This document shows, in pieces, positions 21,676-35,040 of a stretch of 64,000 bases of DNA (position 1 is the stretch's first letter; each line of letters starts with the position of its first letter). The notes under the pieces were generated by a model. The model searched no databases. It had not been told where the DNA came from and saw nothing but the letters and a program-made list of their open reading frames with translations. The translations under genes and the position numbers were made by a program. Origin of the DNA: Cunninghamia lanceolata (Eukaryota > Streptophyta > Pinopsida > Cupressales > Cupressaceae); contig BSBN01000140.1 of the NCBI GenBank assembly GCA_027924645.1, forward strand, positions 14,142,501 through 14,206,500. Reading direction: 5' to 3'.

Positions 21676-24600
21676 GAGCAGGAGGGGTGATAACCCCTAA
21701 CTTTTCTCTGCGATACTCAAAAGTATCCTTGGCAGACACTCGGTGAAAATGTCTGCAATCTAATCTTTTGTAGATACATACTCCAACTTGACTTCATTCT
21801 CTGTCACCTTTTCTCTCAGAAAGTGATATCCTAAGGATATATTCTTTGTCCTTGAATGCATTACTAGATTCTTTGATATGTTTATGGCACTTGTATTGTC
21901 ACAAAAGATTGCAATTGGATCTTCATACATGACTCTGATATCCTTCAATGTCTACTTCATCCATAACACTTGAATACAACAGCATGCTACTGCAATGTAT
22001 CCTACTTCTGCAGTAGACAGAGATATTGAGTCTTGTTTCTTGTTTAACTAGCCTTTTTTCCTAAGAAGAATGCACCTCCACTTGTACTTTTCCTGTCATC
22101 CACATCTCTGACCCAATCTGCATAAGTGTATGCAGTAAGAGTAAAATCATTATCTTTTGGATACCACAAAGCATAATTCATTGTGCCTTTCAAATATCAC
22201 AATATTCTCTCGATTGCCATCACATGTGACTCTTTAGGTTCTACTTGAAATCTTGCCACAAGACAAACTCAATGCATTATGCCAGGTCTGGTTTGAGTCA
22301 GATAAAGTAATCCTACAATCATAGATCTGCACCTTTTCTAATCTATCATAGGTGAGTCATCATTTTTTCTAAACTCACAACCAGTTATCATGGGCGTGCT
22401 TATTAGTTTAGAGTCTTCCATCCCAAACTTCTTTAACAACTCTTTCACATACTTAGACTAAGAAATGAAGATGCCTTTATCTGATTAACTAATTTGTAGA
22501 CCTAAGAAGAAATTTATCTCACCAAACATGCACATTTCAAATTCATTTTACATTTCCCCAACAAAAACCATGCACATACCTTCATTATCTCTAAAGATAA
22601 TGTCATCAACAAAGACTGCAACAATTAGGATTTTTTCATCATTGATCTTGAAATAGAGATTGCTATTAGTAGTACCCTTACTAAACCCTAATTGTATTAG
22701 ATATTTATCCAATCTTGCATACCAGGCCATGGGGGCTTGTTTTAGTGCATACAATGATTTCTTCAATCTGCACACCATGCCACCCTGATCTGATGACTGG
22801 AATCCTTCCGGTTGTTCAATATAGACTTCTTCATCCAATTCTCCATTCAAGAATGCAGACTTCACATCCATTTGATATACCTTGAAATCTTTGTAGGATG
22901 CAAATGCTAAAAACATTCTTATTGCTTCAATCCTTTCCACTGGTGCAAATGTTTCTTCAAAATCTATTCCTTCTACTTGAAAGTATCCTTTGTAGACCAA
23001 CCTTCCTTTGTTTCTTACCACTTCACCATTCTTATTCATCTTGTTCTTGAAGACCCACTTGGTGCCAATTATATTTATATTTTCTGGTCTAGGAACAAGA
23101 TCCCAAGTTTGATTCTTCTCTATCTGTATCAGTTCTTCTTTCATAGCCTTTACCCAATTTTCATCATTGCAGGCTTAATTCATAGTCTTAGGTTCAATCT
23201 TGGAGATCAAATAGAAATTCACTTATTCTTCTGTAGCTCTTCTTTTGGTCAAAATTCCTTTGCTCTTATCTCCTATGATTTGATCTTCAGAATGATTAAG
23301 TTTTACATACCTTGGTGTCTTGGTGACAATTTCTGAAGCTTGTTCCTCTTCATCTGAATTCTCTTCATGCTGCACCACTTCTTTGCTTGCTAAAACATCT
23401 CGTTCATCTAATTCATATCCACTTGATCTTGAACACCTTTCCTTGCTTTCATCAACTTTGACATTTGCACTCTCAATGATCTTCTTCACCCTCTTATTGT
23501 AGTACCAGTAGGCCTTTCTCTCAATGGAGTAACCAAGGAAAATTCCTTCATCACATCTAGCATCAAACTTGCCTAGATCTTCTTCTCTTTTGATATAACA
23601 TTTTCTACCAAAAACTTTGAAGTATTTTACTATAGGAAATTTTCCATACCACAACTTGTAGGGGATTTTGGTGCTATTACCCTTGACTTGAGCTCTATTT
23701 AGAATATATATAGCTGTGTGAATAGCCTCTCTCTAGTATACTTCTGGTAGGTCAACCTCCTTCATCATGGTTCTAGCAGCCTCTTGAACTATTATATTCT
23801 TCCTTTCAACAACTCCATTTTGTTGTGGAGTCCTAGGTGCTGATAACTATCTTTTTATCCCTTGTTCTTCACAAATAAGTTGAATTCATTTGATGCAAAC
23901 TCTTCTCCTCTATCAAATCTCAAACATTTGATCTTCAAATCCATCTCATTCTCAACCATTGCCTTGAATGCTTGGAACTTATCTAGGGCTTCTGCTTTTT
24001 CTCTCAAAAAGGTAACCCAAGTCATTCTAGAATAATTATCAATAAGCAACATAAAGTAAATGTCTCCTTGCAAACTTCTTACTCAAGTAGGTCTACACAA
24101 ATCTGTATGTATTAGCTCCAGCAATCCTTCAATAGATTTATCTTTGCTTTTGAAACTTGTTTTTGTTTGTTTCCCAAATTGGCATTCCTTGCAAATAGGA
24201 TTAGCAGGCTTTACTAGTTTAGGCAAATCTCTAACAGCTTGTGTAGAACTTATTTTCATAATGTTGTCAAAATTGATGTGGCACAACCTTCTATGCCATC
24301 AGAAACTTTCATTAGTCTGAGCCAACAAACCATAGTTATAATTCCCTCTCAGGTGATAGATATTACCTTCGATCTTTTTGCCTGTTGCAATCACTATTCT
24401 AGAGCTTTCCATGATCTTGCATCCATTGTCCTTGAATCTCAAATCATACCCTTTGTCACACATCTGACCAACACTCAAAAGATTGTGCTTTAATCCTTTC
24501 ACATACAAGACATCTTCAATATTATACATGCCATCAAAAGAAATGGATCCTTTTCCACAAATCTTAGAAGTTGTATCATCTCCAAACCTAACTAGTCCTC

Positions 24601-25730
24601 CATCATATCTTTCCAAACTTACAAACTTACTTTTGTCACCAGTCATGTGATGAGAGCATCCACTATCTATAGCCCATTCATCTTTGTCTTCAACAAGTTG
24701 AGTAGCCAAGGCACTTTCCATTGGTTTTTCTTCCTTCACAGAATAAGCAGGGTTAGTAGACATAGGTTCTTCTTTAATAGCAATAGACATGCATTCATTA
24801 CCAGAAGTACTAGCTTTATCTGGTTCACCATCTGATACTCTTTCATCATCATCAAGATCTTCAACATAATAACATTTCTTTGGGATCCTAGGTCTATCAA
24901 GTCTTGGCTTAGGAACTCTTGTGGGACATCTAGAAGCATAATGACCAACTTTACAACAACTAAAACATTTGAAAGGTAGTTTACCTTTGAACTTACCAGT
25001 ACCTCTAGGTAGACTATTAACAAAGTTGGATTCAAGTTCTTCAAGCTCATAATCTCATTCCACCTTGTACTTGTCAGATCTGGGGATTCTTTCTGAAGTG
25101 CTGGCCTTGAAAGTAGTCTCTGTCTTTGGAAGTGAATCACTAAGTTTTCTCATTTTAAAGGCTGTTAGCTTCCCCGAGCCGTTGATCTTTTGTTATCTTT
25201 GTCATTATCATTACTTCTTCAATTGTGGCCACCTTATGACTATATAATTTAGGAAGTGATCTAAGAATTTTGTTCACAACTTCAATATCCTCAATTTTTT
25301 CTCCCACACTTCTAATGCTACTCATAAGTTTATCGACCTTTTGCATCAAGGATGTTATGTTGTCATCTTCTCTCATCTTCAAACATTCATATTTTGCCTT
25401 CAAACTCTACAACTTGGCACTCTTCACCAGATCATCTCCTTCATATAGATTCTTCAGCTTTTCCTAGATTTTATAAGCAGTTTCTAGTTCCATGATCTTT
25501 GCTACTTAGATGTTGGATAAGGTGCTTACCAAGGCATCTTTGGCTTCTACGTTCAACTCAAATTCCTTGATTTCATCTTTAGTTTGTAGACCATTCTTTG
25601 GTATTTCATACTTATTTTTAGCTATTTTCCAAACACTATAACACAAGCAGAGGAGATGGGTTTTCATGTGGATCTTCCAGATGGAGTAGTTCATTCCATC
25701 GAACCGTGGACTTTCCTTCTTATACAACAT
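21676..25730 (-). pseudogene. gag-pol: copia B gag-pol, multiply broken
   Basis: Reading leftward from ATG 25730: gag (RFDGMNYSIWKIHMK, then MREDDNITSLMQKVDKL), zinc knuckle CFSCCKVGHYASRC (about 24970), protease DSGCSHHMTG (about 24660), the GAG-pre-integrase block HRRLCHINFDNIMK..CKECQFGK, integrase (HTDLCRPT, then RFDRGEEF with the DDE triad degrading), RT ([48 protein letters not shown]) and RNase H with FCDNTSAI near 21900. At least eight in-frame stops and several frameshifts are visible, so it cannot be translated as one polyprotein. Confidence 0.92.
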
Positions 25731-25774
25731 CCTAGATCAGCCTGAAGCAGTCAAGCTTTCTTCCGAGGAACTTG

Positions 25775-25786
25775 TCTCTGATACCA
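25775..25786 (-). other. Primer binding site of copia B
   Basis: TGGTATCAGAGA on the minus strand, two bases inside the 5' LTR. It matches the TGGTATCAGAGC class primed by initiator tRNA-Met in plant copia elements. Confidence 0.88.
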
Positions 25787-25788
25787 AT

Positions 25789-27263
25789 TATTAAAATGCA
25801 AAGACAACTAAGAGTGGGGGGTTGAATAAGTTGTCACAAAACTGAAACAATTTCTACATCTTAAAACATCATCCACTTATTTATTGTTATTATGATTAGA
25901 ACATAAAAACACAAAATTAATAATTCTAACACAACTGCAAGATCATACACAATAGACACCATATTTTTACATGGAAAACCCTACAATGGGAAAAACTATA
26001 GTGGGGGTTAACCCACAAGATTATTATGTAAAGCACAATACCAAAAATCAAAGGCTCATTGCCATTAGGGCTAATTCCCCAGAGCTCACTGCTGAAAGAG
26101 GCTCACTACCAAGGGGTGGGTCACTGCCAAAAGAAGGCTCACTGCTAAAGGGGTGAACTGACATAACAACACCTACTTCATGCCAAAGTTTAGTTCCATT
26201 GAAGCGCAAACATCTCTGGTCTGTTCTACAACTACTTCACCTTATCTTTGCATCTTCACACTTCGATACATTTTCACAACTCAATTACAAGTATTTATAC
26301 ACTACATCAACTTTGGAATGATCATCAAGGTCAGTAGTGCAATCATCAACCGTTGGAACAATCTCCAAGGTTGTCATTACAAACATACATAAAATAGGTC
26401 TGGACCTAATACAAAATTAGCTAATGAAAAAATGTAAGAATGTATGCGGATCATGCCACGCCTTAGCTACAACTCAAACACAATCTTCCACACCACAACA
26501 TGCTTCTACAATTTTCAAGAGATCTCTGCAATCATTGGGATTAACCAAGTCAGCTAAGACTGGTTTACATGCTACATTATCTAGGAATAACCTTCAAACA
26601 CAACCTCCATTCTTTAATGCGGACCAATGTAAATGCAAGAACACAATCAGGACACATCCACAAGGATGTTGTAATCACCAAGAGCAACCGCACAAACTCT
26701 AGCCATTTTATCCATGATATTCTTCACACTGGAGCACTTGAACTTCACTGTTTTCAACTGTCATAAAAGAAACATAGCCTGCGGACCACCAAATCTTGAA
26801 CCATTGTAGTTGTAGTCACTTATCATCATCCCAGACTTCCCTCTAGAATACTTCAATGTAGAGGAATGTGGAGCAAAATACTTTCTCCCTGTCACAAGTG
26901 AATAATTAGATAAAGCATGTTTTACTTTGGTGAATGTAACTCACTCCATTCTTCATACCAGAGGCTCAAAATCAAAATTTAGCATCTTTAGACATGTCTC
27001 TAAATAACTTCCAAACCGCAAACCAAGATCTTCAAACAACAAGAAATGCGTAGCAATCTTATGTACTGTTCTTTTATCAACAACACACTATCTTCACTAC
27101 AATTTACTACAACTCATTGTTTCGTGCAGAGGGGCAAATTTTCTCAATATTGTCAACATATAAATCTTCTAAATAGATAACAAAATAGGATAAAGTTGAC
27201 ACCAATGACAACAAAGATATGTTGACATCAATGACAATGCCGATTAGGCACATACTTGGAACA
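25789..27263 (-). repeat. 5' LTR of copia B
   Basis: Minus orientation begins TGTTCCAAGTATG at 27263 and ends TTTTAATA at 25789, where the final CA is lost. Homologous along its length to 19888-21369. Confidence 0.93.
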
Positions 27264-28010
27264 AGCAGACATGTGGTGGATTCCGCTTAAAAAATTCTCT
27301 TGTCCCTGAAAGTAACAACTTCTAGTGTAGGTCCTGATGGTGTGAAGAAGGGAAAAAATGTTAAAATTAAATTGATTTTAGGCAAGGTTAATTTGAATGT
27401 TTCTCTTGAATAATTTAATTTGAAGGACATTGTGGAAGATATTTATTCACATTTTTTTAGGATTAGTAGAAGGTCAACACATTTATCTAAGGCCTAAAAA
27501 TCTAAATAGAGAAAAGAGAAAGGAAATAAGAGAAAGGAGACTATCATGTGGATTTTGACTCAGTTCTTGAAAAGATTGAAAATGCTACTGAGGTAGAAGA
27601 TAATGAAGATGGGTTTGAATCTATGGAGGAGATGGAAAGTGGGATGGGGGTATGAAAGACTTTGATGATGTGGAGGGAACTAAAGAGAATGAGAAAGGTA
27701 TGAATATGGTTTAGGATATGAAAGATATATAGTTTGACGATATCATTGAAGTTGAAGAGGGTATTCATCATACCTAGAAAGTGGTTGTTGAGACTAGTTT
27801 CACTTCTCATGCTGAGGATAAATTTGAATATTTGAGAAATGATGTGGGAACCTTAAAAAATGAACTGATTAAATATAAAGGAGATGTTGGCGAAATGGGT
27901 CTTAATTCTACTAATGATCTTATTAGGAGGATTGAAGACTTGGAGAAGATCTATAATAAAAGAATGAGTTGTAATACTTGCCTGGAGTTGGACAATCATG
28001 TATGACATGA
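27264..28010 (+). pseudogene. Unrecognised ORF locus, 3' part with coiled coil
   Basis: It begins with the right AGCAG duplication. Piecewise frames are rich in Glu, Lys and Asp. 27781-28005 encodes a heptad-like stretch, KFEYLRNDVGTLKNELIKY, followed by DLIRRIEDLEKIYNKR, likely a coiled coil, ending in TGA. With 19361-19887 it forms a locus split by copia B. Further upstream frames (27480-27720) are acidic and contain stops. Confidence 0.35.
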
Positions 28011-31000
28011 TGCTTCTGTACCAGAATAGGGCGACCAAGCTTGAGCAAGGTATAAATGAGTTAGCTCTTTTTACTACGGATGTGATGAAAAAATTATTTC
28101 ATGTCTTATGGCTATTTAGTCAGACTTGAAAAAGTGGAAGAACTTGTAGGACAATTTGTAGGGCACTTTGAAGAAGCACAAACAACAATAATAGATGGGA
28201 ACTACTACCTGGGAGGATACTTTGATGAATATGAGAAAGGACTAGGATACTATGGTTAATAAAACCATAAATTGATCTTCTTCTTTTCGTGGTCTATTTT
28301 TGGTATTGTGATTAAGTTTTGTGTTTTGGCTATTCTTTAGCTATGTATTTGTTTGTTCTTTCCCTGGCTTGATAGGGTTATTATCATAGTTTCTTATGGT
28401 TGTTAGTATGTTGGACTCTTTGGATTGTTCTTAATCTGTTACTTGTATGGGACTTGGACCCATTTTCCTTGGTTATCTTTATCAAAAACATCACATCATC
28501 ATAATAGAAATAGTGAAGCAAAAAGGACCATTGCAGCTTAATCACAGAATAATCTCATTTGTCTCATAGATTCATAAATTCATGTTGACATAGGTTGCGG
28601 TCACAAAAAAATTCTAATATCACAAATCATGATAATAAACACATCCTCTAGTCTTTGTAATGATAATTATGTCATAGCTCAAAGCATTAACATAGTTATA
28701 ATCTCAAACATCTTATATAGATGATTCCTAATTCGACACATATAATACTCATGAAGGTGTCATGATAGCTAAGGATGACCCTTAACCACAAGCATCAATG
28801 CATGGACATAATAGTGATCACACACTCAACATGAGTTATGATGTAGTATAGTCATCCTCACACACAATCTATATTAGTACTCTAATGCATGCACCCACAT
28901 AGAAAAATATATCTACCAAGAAGCTCTAGGAACCATGGCATAAGGTGATTATGATATAGAGACTCAAGGTAAAAAATGAGACATGAAATATGCGGGACTT
29001 AAAATTTGCATGGAAAAACCTGCTTATTGCATAAATGTTCTCTATTTTATTGGTTTTCATGGACCATATATGGTGAAGGATGAGCAAACATGATGAGATG
29101 TAGTGGGGTCCATTAGGATACATGGACATTGGTATCCTTTTGCATCTAAATATTTACTTTGCACGCATGTTTAGGAGTGCTTATTTACTTTAAGATAAAT
29201 GTTCATTTTAGGATTCCTATGCAACTCAAAGTGCATGGAAAAATGTAATGGTAAAATTTACATACCCATGCTAATTCCCATTTAGTCTTGGGTCCATCTT
29301 GATGGAATACCTAGATACAATTAAATATCAACAAATGACACAATCTTTGGCAAAGTTTGGATAATTCCCTAATCCTTTTGTATTTACCATTTATTAATAT
29401 TCCCACATATTTGATCTTATCTTAACCATACTATCATGCAAGTATATTTATGTATATATATAAACACTAACACAATAGTTGTTTTTGTTTAAATAACTTA
29501 TTTTTCTTCTATCGCACTACAAATAATAGTGGAGTCATTTGTACCCAATGTCATTGCATGTACAATGCAATGAAGAGCACGCCAAACCATGTGAGGAAAG
29601 GGAATTTTGATGAGTGAGAGTTGCAGAACCCATTCCACACATACTAAAAGATGACAAATTTCTGTTTCACGGTATAGTGTCACTACCCATGAGACCTCAA
29701 GGAAGAGCCTCCATAAGGTGTATTCCATTTTAGCTCCTAGATGGGGCGAGGCAATTGTGCCTTGAAGGTGTGACCTAAAATAAATATAATTAACTACTTT
29801 TAACAAAACAATGAAGTCACTCTATTACAAAATATTCATTTCAATGATTGAACAAGGGTCAAACAATCTAATTAAAATGGGATAAATCTATACATGTTGC
29901 ATTTATGCATTAAAAGGATATATCTAACTCACAAAATTAACAAGCTATTTAGGCTAAGGTTGGAAAGGTTATTTCAAATGTAAACTACTTAAGAATTATT
30001 AAATTGATATGCCATTTATGCTTACAAAATTTAAGAAAACTCTATTATTTTTCAATCCCGTTAGATAAATCCTTTTGTTAACAACTTTTTTTTAATGAAA
30101 GGCATATTGTTGTTCATATACGTGATTAAATATTATTAGGTTATACCCATAAATATAATAACTTTAGTTATAATGATGATATAGATTATAGTTTTAATCA
30201 TTGAGTGCATAGTACGTTTAATGCATGTGGTCAAACACTATAGAGGCCATTTTAAATTTTTCATCATATTTATTATTAAAGTTGCATGAAATTTGGATAA
30301 TGTTGCTCCCTACCCGAGGCCCTTGTCCCCTAGGTTCAACCTCATTTGAGCTGTTACCTCCCTTCACTGAATTATTTGTTGGTCAAGGTGTTGCTTGAAT
30401 AATTTTTATTTAACATTGTTGTAGGTACCTTGTATTCCCTATGAGTTTTTATCAATGCACTATGGTGCATAAGATGAGACCACTTAAGAATAGTTGTTGG
30501 ATCACAACAAGGTGCTAGTGTCGCACATGGTAATGGTGCAAATTTGTGTGTGTAATGTTTCAAAGTTTGTCAAAGAAACAATTTATAGGTTTCCTTTATG
30601 GCATGACATGTATCTACTCATATTCCTATACATCAACCATTTATTATGCCTATTCGTACACTTACTCCCATACATTCATTTATTACATTGAATTTAACAT
30701 TTTCTTGTCCTAGGTCAATCATGTAGGGTGTTGAAGTGATCTTGTGCTAGGTACAATTTACCAACAATTTTCAAATATTCAAATTTAAATATTTTTAACT
30801 CCTACACATACCATTTCCACCATTCCCCAAGTACATGTTTTGTGTGATTGTTGCCATATTCTGGAATTTAAATGCATTCAATGTTCAATCATAATGAATT
30901 TGAAAAATCATTGAAATCCTACTCATTGAGAAAAGAATGGAATATACATCAAAGTCATGTAGATCCTCTAGATTGTTTCAGATTGTTGTCTTTGATCATC

Positions 31001-31540
31001 TCCACCACTATAAAGATATTCCAAAGAAGGGGATTGACATAGGAGAACTTGGGCCTTACAATCTAGTTATTTCCTCAGGGTGTTCTTGAATATTGCCAAT
31101 CCATGATAGTTAGCCTAGAGCATATTTTGGGTGACATAGCTTATAGAAGACCATGATGCACAGGCTCAATTGCATAGGTTACATATCAATTCTACACATG
31201 ACATGACATTTTCTGTGGCATGTGGGATCAATCTTGTAGGGCACAAATTTGATCCCAAACATATGTATTGATTATTGTCACTCTAAAGCTAAATACAAGA
31301 AGAAAGCATTTAATATGAATCCTAGAACAAGTGAATTCTAGTGTCATATTAAATTTATTTGTCCTAAATACCTTACCCATTACATTTAATTTTCTAATTA
31401 TTCAATTTATCATTTCCAACTGTTATTAAATTAATCCAAATCAACTTAAAACTTAATCGTTTCAATTATTCAATTCCTCATTAACAACTCTAACTAACTT
31501 ATACTGGGTTGCATGCATTTGTTTAATTAGCCCGTTTAAG
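28011..31540. other. Intergenic AT-rich DNA, no gene recognised
   Basis: The first 400 bp (to about 28480) are T-rich and could be the 3' untranslated end of the preceding locus. The 102-codon minus-strand ORF at 29498-29806 has no recognisable motif and no support. Nothing else is evident. Confidence 0.5.
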
Positions 31541-32546
31541 ATTAGCTAAAGGTATATTTTCCGTCTACAAAAATATTGTAGGGAAAAAATCAAAATATTC
31601 GCTGCAAAAATAATCTCAGTGCTCTCCACAACATTGAGTCAAATGAAGCCTTCATATCCTGCACCCCATAAAGTGGAATTATAAAACTGTAAACAGGAGA
31701 CAACGTGCATAATGAATGTGCAGACTTCAGCAGACTATTTATCACCACTGAAGTTTACTTTTGCCTCTTGAAACTTTAAAAAGAAAAATATAAACAATCT
31801 TTACAAAACAGATAGAATCTAGCTTCGATAGGACAACGTCTCTGCAATGTATTCCTGCAAATTAATTTAGAAAAAGAAGAATCTTTCCTCTAACATTGGT
31901 GTGATTGTAGTATTGGTCAATAATCCATGCAATTTGTAGGAGTATTATTGTGTCTGAGCTTAGTCATGACTCATTAGGTATATTATTAGTTTAAGTATAA
32001 ACCTGCATATTTTAAAGAAAAGATGATTTATAGATAGCAATATATTGCATATCTAGTACACAGTCAACCAACTTTTAACAAGCAGATGTGTCTGGCACTA
32101 AAAATAGAAACTCTTCAGTACAACCTCAGAAAACTATCTACGCATTTCGATTTCCTGGGGAACTTAGACTTGGTAGCCTAAATTTGATGGTCGTATGGCC
32201 GTATTTTACATAGCGTAATGTCTAACAGTTTATTAAATTATACAAAAGAACCTTTTTTAGGGTGACGAAACTCTTAGATCACTCATCTTCTCCAACATTT
32301 TAGTATGTTACTTTTTTGCAAGGGTGGTGAGGGACGTGGAAGGCATTAAGAATATTTAAATGTTGTTTAGCCAAAGGCGGTTATTAATGTCGTTATCATA
32401 CAGCTACGTCATGGCTTTATCATCCTTCTATATTTTGTCGATGAGCAAACTTCTTCCCAACTGAACTCCCCCTCACCAGTGGTTTTGTTCTGCAAAATTT
32501 CTATCGTTTTATGTTGTGTCTATTCTGTTGTAGTATTTTCAGCCCC

Positions 32547-32556
32547 TATAAAAATA
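32547..32556 (+). promoter_or_regulatory. TATA box of the peptide gene
   Basis: TATAAAAATA preceded by CCCC lies 103 bp upstream of the ATG at 32650, a normal plant spacing for a short 5' leader. Confidence 0.6.
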
Positions 32557-32649
32557 TAAGTCTCAAAAAATCAATTTGTTAGTGGGTTTCTCAGCTTGGT
32601 ATATTTTTGTTAGAAAGGTTATAAGCTCTTTCAAAAGAAAAACGTCATT

Positions 32650-33061
32650 ATGAAGGGATATGTTTTAATTATTCTGCTGTTTTCACTTTCATTTTTGTTT
32701 AGTCAAATTGCTCGGACTCTGAATTTTGTAAAGAGAGAGAATGACATTAAGGTTATGAGCAATCATTCCACTCCTCTCAAACAAGCTTTGGAGATCAAAA
32801 TTGAAGCCACTGGAAGCCTTGGGCTTGGGAATGTGAGAAAACCCAACTGCTGTTTTCACTTTCATTTTTATCTTCAACACAGCCTTGCTAGTAAAAATAT
32901 TGAGGGACTGCATTTAAAGGACAATGTTTTTCCTTCTGATCCTAAACACGAGGAAGCTATTAGCAAACAGATGGAAGAAGAATAAAAATGGTACTCATAT
33001 ACAGCCATTAGGACATAGCCGTGGAATTGGTCATGGCGACATTCCTGGTCGAAGGCCTTGA
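32650..33061 (+). CDS. Small secreted peptide precursor, CEP-like C-terminus, frameshifted
   Basis: The ATG opens a 111-codon frame with a clear signal peptide (KGYVLIILLFSLSFLFSQIA, a hydrophobic core of about 15 residues) followed by a charged variable region, ending EEE-stop at 32983-32985. Immediately beyond, the frame shifted by one base reads NGTHIQPLGHSRGIGHGD and then IPGRRP, with TGA at 33059. PLGHSRGIGH closely resembles the core of plant CEP peptide hormones (PGHSPGIGH). One extra T at about 32983 would account for both the stop and the frame change, so the locus is either a young pseudogene or a sequence error. The TATA box and polyadenylation signal fit an independent gene. CEPs are secreted signals for root and nitrogen responses; the assignment here is inference from the motif. 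Confidence 0.5.
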
Positions 33062-33178
33062 ATCTGATATACAGAGAAATACCACGACAATTGCTTTGTA
33101 TTACTATGTAAACTGTTGTAACTAGCCATTGTATTTCCAATTCAGTCCTGTCAAGAGTTTGTATACTAATATAGTGTT

Positions 33179-33184
33179 AATAAA
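33179..33184 (+). terminator. Polyadenylation signal candidate
   Basis: AATAAA lies 118 bp after the TGA of the CEP-like frame. Confidence 0.45.
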
Positions 33185-34069
33185 ATACATTGTGTAGATG
33201 GATAGAAGTATGGGTTTGCCAATAAAAATATGTGCCGTGGTTTGTCCTTAATTAGTTGATTTCATTAAATTCTGTGTTAGCAGTTGTATATTTAAAAATT
33301 GGTTCATATGGTTACTTGATGATGTGTTAGTAGTATGGTTATGTTATATATGTAGTGTGTATGTGGAAAATGGAAATCAAATAAGGAATAAATGCATCAA
33401 TGAACCTACTCTATATTCAACATCACATCAAGAGTAAGTAACTAATGAAACAAAATGAAAAAATACAACCAAAGTAGTCAGTGTTGCCCTTGATATTTGA
33501 TAATGATATTTGATGTATAAATTACTCATATTAGCAGCATAACATCACTCTCAAAATGTGTAGATAATGGCTCCTTGATCATGGTGTGCTCTAGCAAAAA
33601 ATGACTTAAAGGATGCTCTAATTTATATGATCTAAAACAAATGGATGAATGACAAAGATTAAATTAGGCATTAATAACTAAGATCAAATGAGACATGGAT
33701 CAATGATGGGTGGACAAGACTAAAAGGTGATGGATGGACAAGATTAAGTGAGACAACTTAATGGAAGGATAAGACCTATCCTCATAAGGTCTGATTAGGA
33801 TTTTTAGATTTTTGTGCCAGATAAGTGGGAAAAGATAATTAATTAAATAATGAAATTATTTAATTTATTATTGGACAAAGGGGAAAATTAATTAAATAAA
33901 TAATAAAAATTAGTTAATTAATTTTAGATAGGGAAAATGGATAAAATTAAATAAATAAATAAAATTTATTTATTTAATTAATTAGCTAAAGGGAAGGACA
34001 AGGCAACAAGTGATGACTAAGATGGATGAAAAGGACAAATCTAGGTGTCTACATGTAGAATATTAGATT
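33185..34069. other. AT-rich intergenic DNA with TTAATTAA-type repeats
   Basis: 33840-33990 is dominated by AATTAATTAAATAAAT-type words with stretches of GGGAAAAT. No gene. Confidence 0.5.
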
Positions 34070-35040
34070 TACACACATAATAATTGTGCTAAGTAGCTCA
34101 TGATGGCTAGTGAAATAGTTAGGAGAATACAAATTGTGTTTTGAATTTTAAATTCCTATGGCATGGGATCACTCCTACATTTTGCAAGATTTATCTAGGA
34201 CATGAAACTATGGATATCAAGGTGATAAGAAAATGTATGGGAAAAGGTGTAAAGATAAGTGTAATAAATGATGATTTTAAGGAATATGTGATTATATAGA
34301 TAAGATAAGGTGGAAATGGAAATTTGTGCAAGGAAGAGTAAATTAAAGTGGATAAAAGAGGAATGAGATCAATGTTGCTCAAGAGTGTGCCATTTATTGA
34401 TATGTAATTTTGTTAATTAATTTCTTCAAAATAGGCCCAAAATGAAATTATACCATTACAATTAAAAATCAATAAGATATGTTATGTTTTGTGTTAGTAA
34501 TTATTCCATGATATTTGAAGATAAGTAGATTTGGTAAATTGACGTTATAGTAGTATAGTTATTCTATACATGCAAAATACTAGGAACTATTGATTAGTTT
34601 GAATTAATTTAGTTTTATAACAAACAATAATTGTACCAAGCTAATTTACAATAGCTAGTGAAATAGGCAAGACTTAGCAAAATTTGAATTTTGAATATTG
34701 AGTTCTTGAGGTTAATTTTGTGTGGTATAGAATTACTCCTACATGTTACTAATGGGGCATGAAACTATGATATTAACATGATAAGGAAATGAATGGGAAT
34801 TTAGTGCAAAGATAAGTATGATAAATCTTGATTATATAGGAATCAGTGCATAGATGTATAGGGTAAGGTGTGCATAGAAATGTGTCCAAGAAGTAGTAAA
34901 TAAAATTTGATAAATGTTCAGGGAATGAACACAAATTTGCCCAAGAGTGTGTCATTTATCAATATGTAATTGTATTTAGTCATTCTATTAAAATGAGCAA
35001 AAAAATTAAATTTCACCATTACACTTTAAAAGGAATACCT
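34070..35040. repeat. Diverged direct duplication, about 0.4 kb x 2
   Basis: 34070-34480 and 34610-35040 share ordered blocks: AATAATTGT.C.AAG, CTAGTGAAATAG, ATTACTCCTACAT.TT, CATGAAACTATG, GATAAG.AAATG.ATGGGAA, AAGAGTGTG.CATTTAT..ATATGTAATT and ACCATTACA.TT. The offset is about 547-562 bp. The copies are very diverged. No coding potential or element ends were found. Confidence 0.65.

Larger units (their letters stand above)
19888..27263 (-). mobile_element. Complete Ty1/copia element B with target duplication
   Basis: 7,376 bp. Direct LTRs lie at 19888-21369 and 25789-27263, with polypurine tract, PBS, gag, protease, integrase, RT and RNase H in copia order on the minus strand. Flanking AGCAG duplications prove a single insertion unit. 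LTR copies differ by scattered substitutions and small indels (for instance TG versus TA at the inner LTR end), so the insertion is not recent. It interrupts the ORF locus at 19361/28010. Confidence 0.95.

Noticed and set aside
29498..29806. 102-codon minus-strand ORF in the intergenic region
   Set aside because: No recognisable domain, no promoter or homologous block; within random expectation for this length of DNA.
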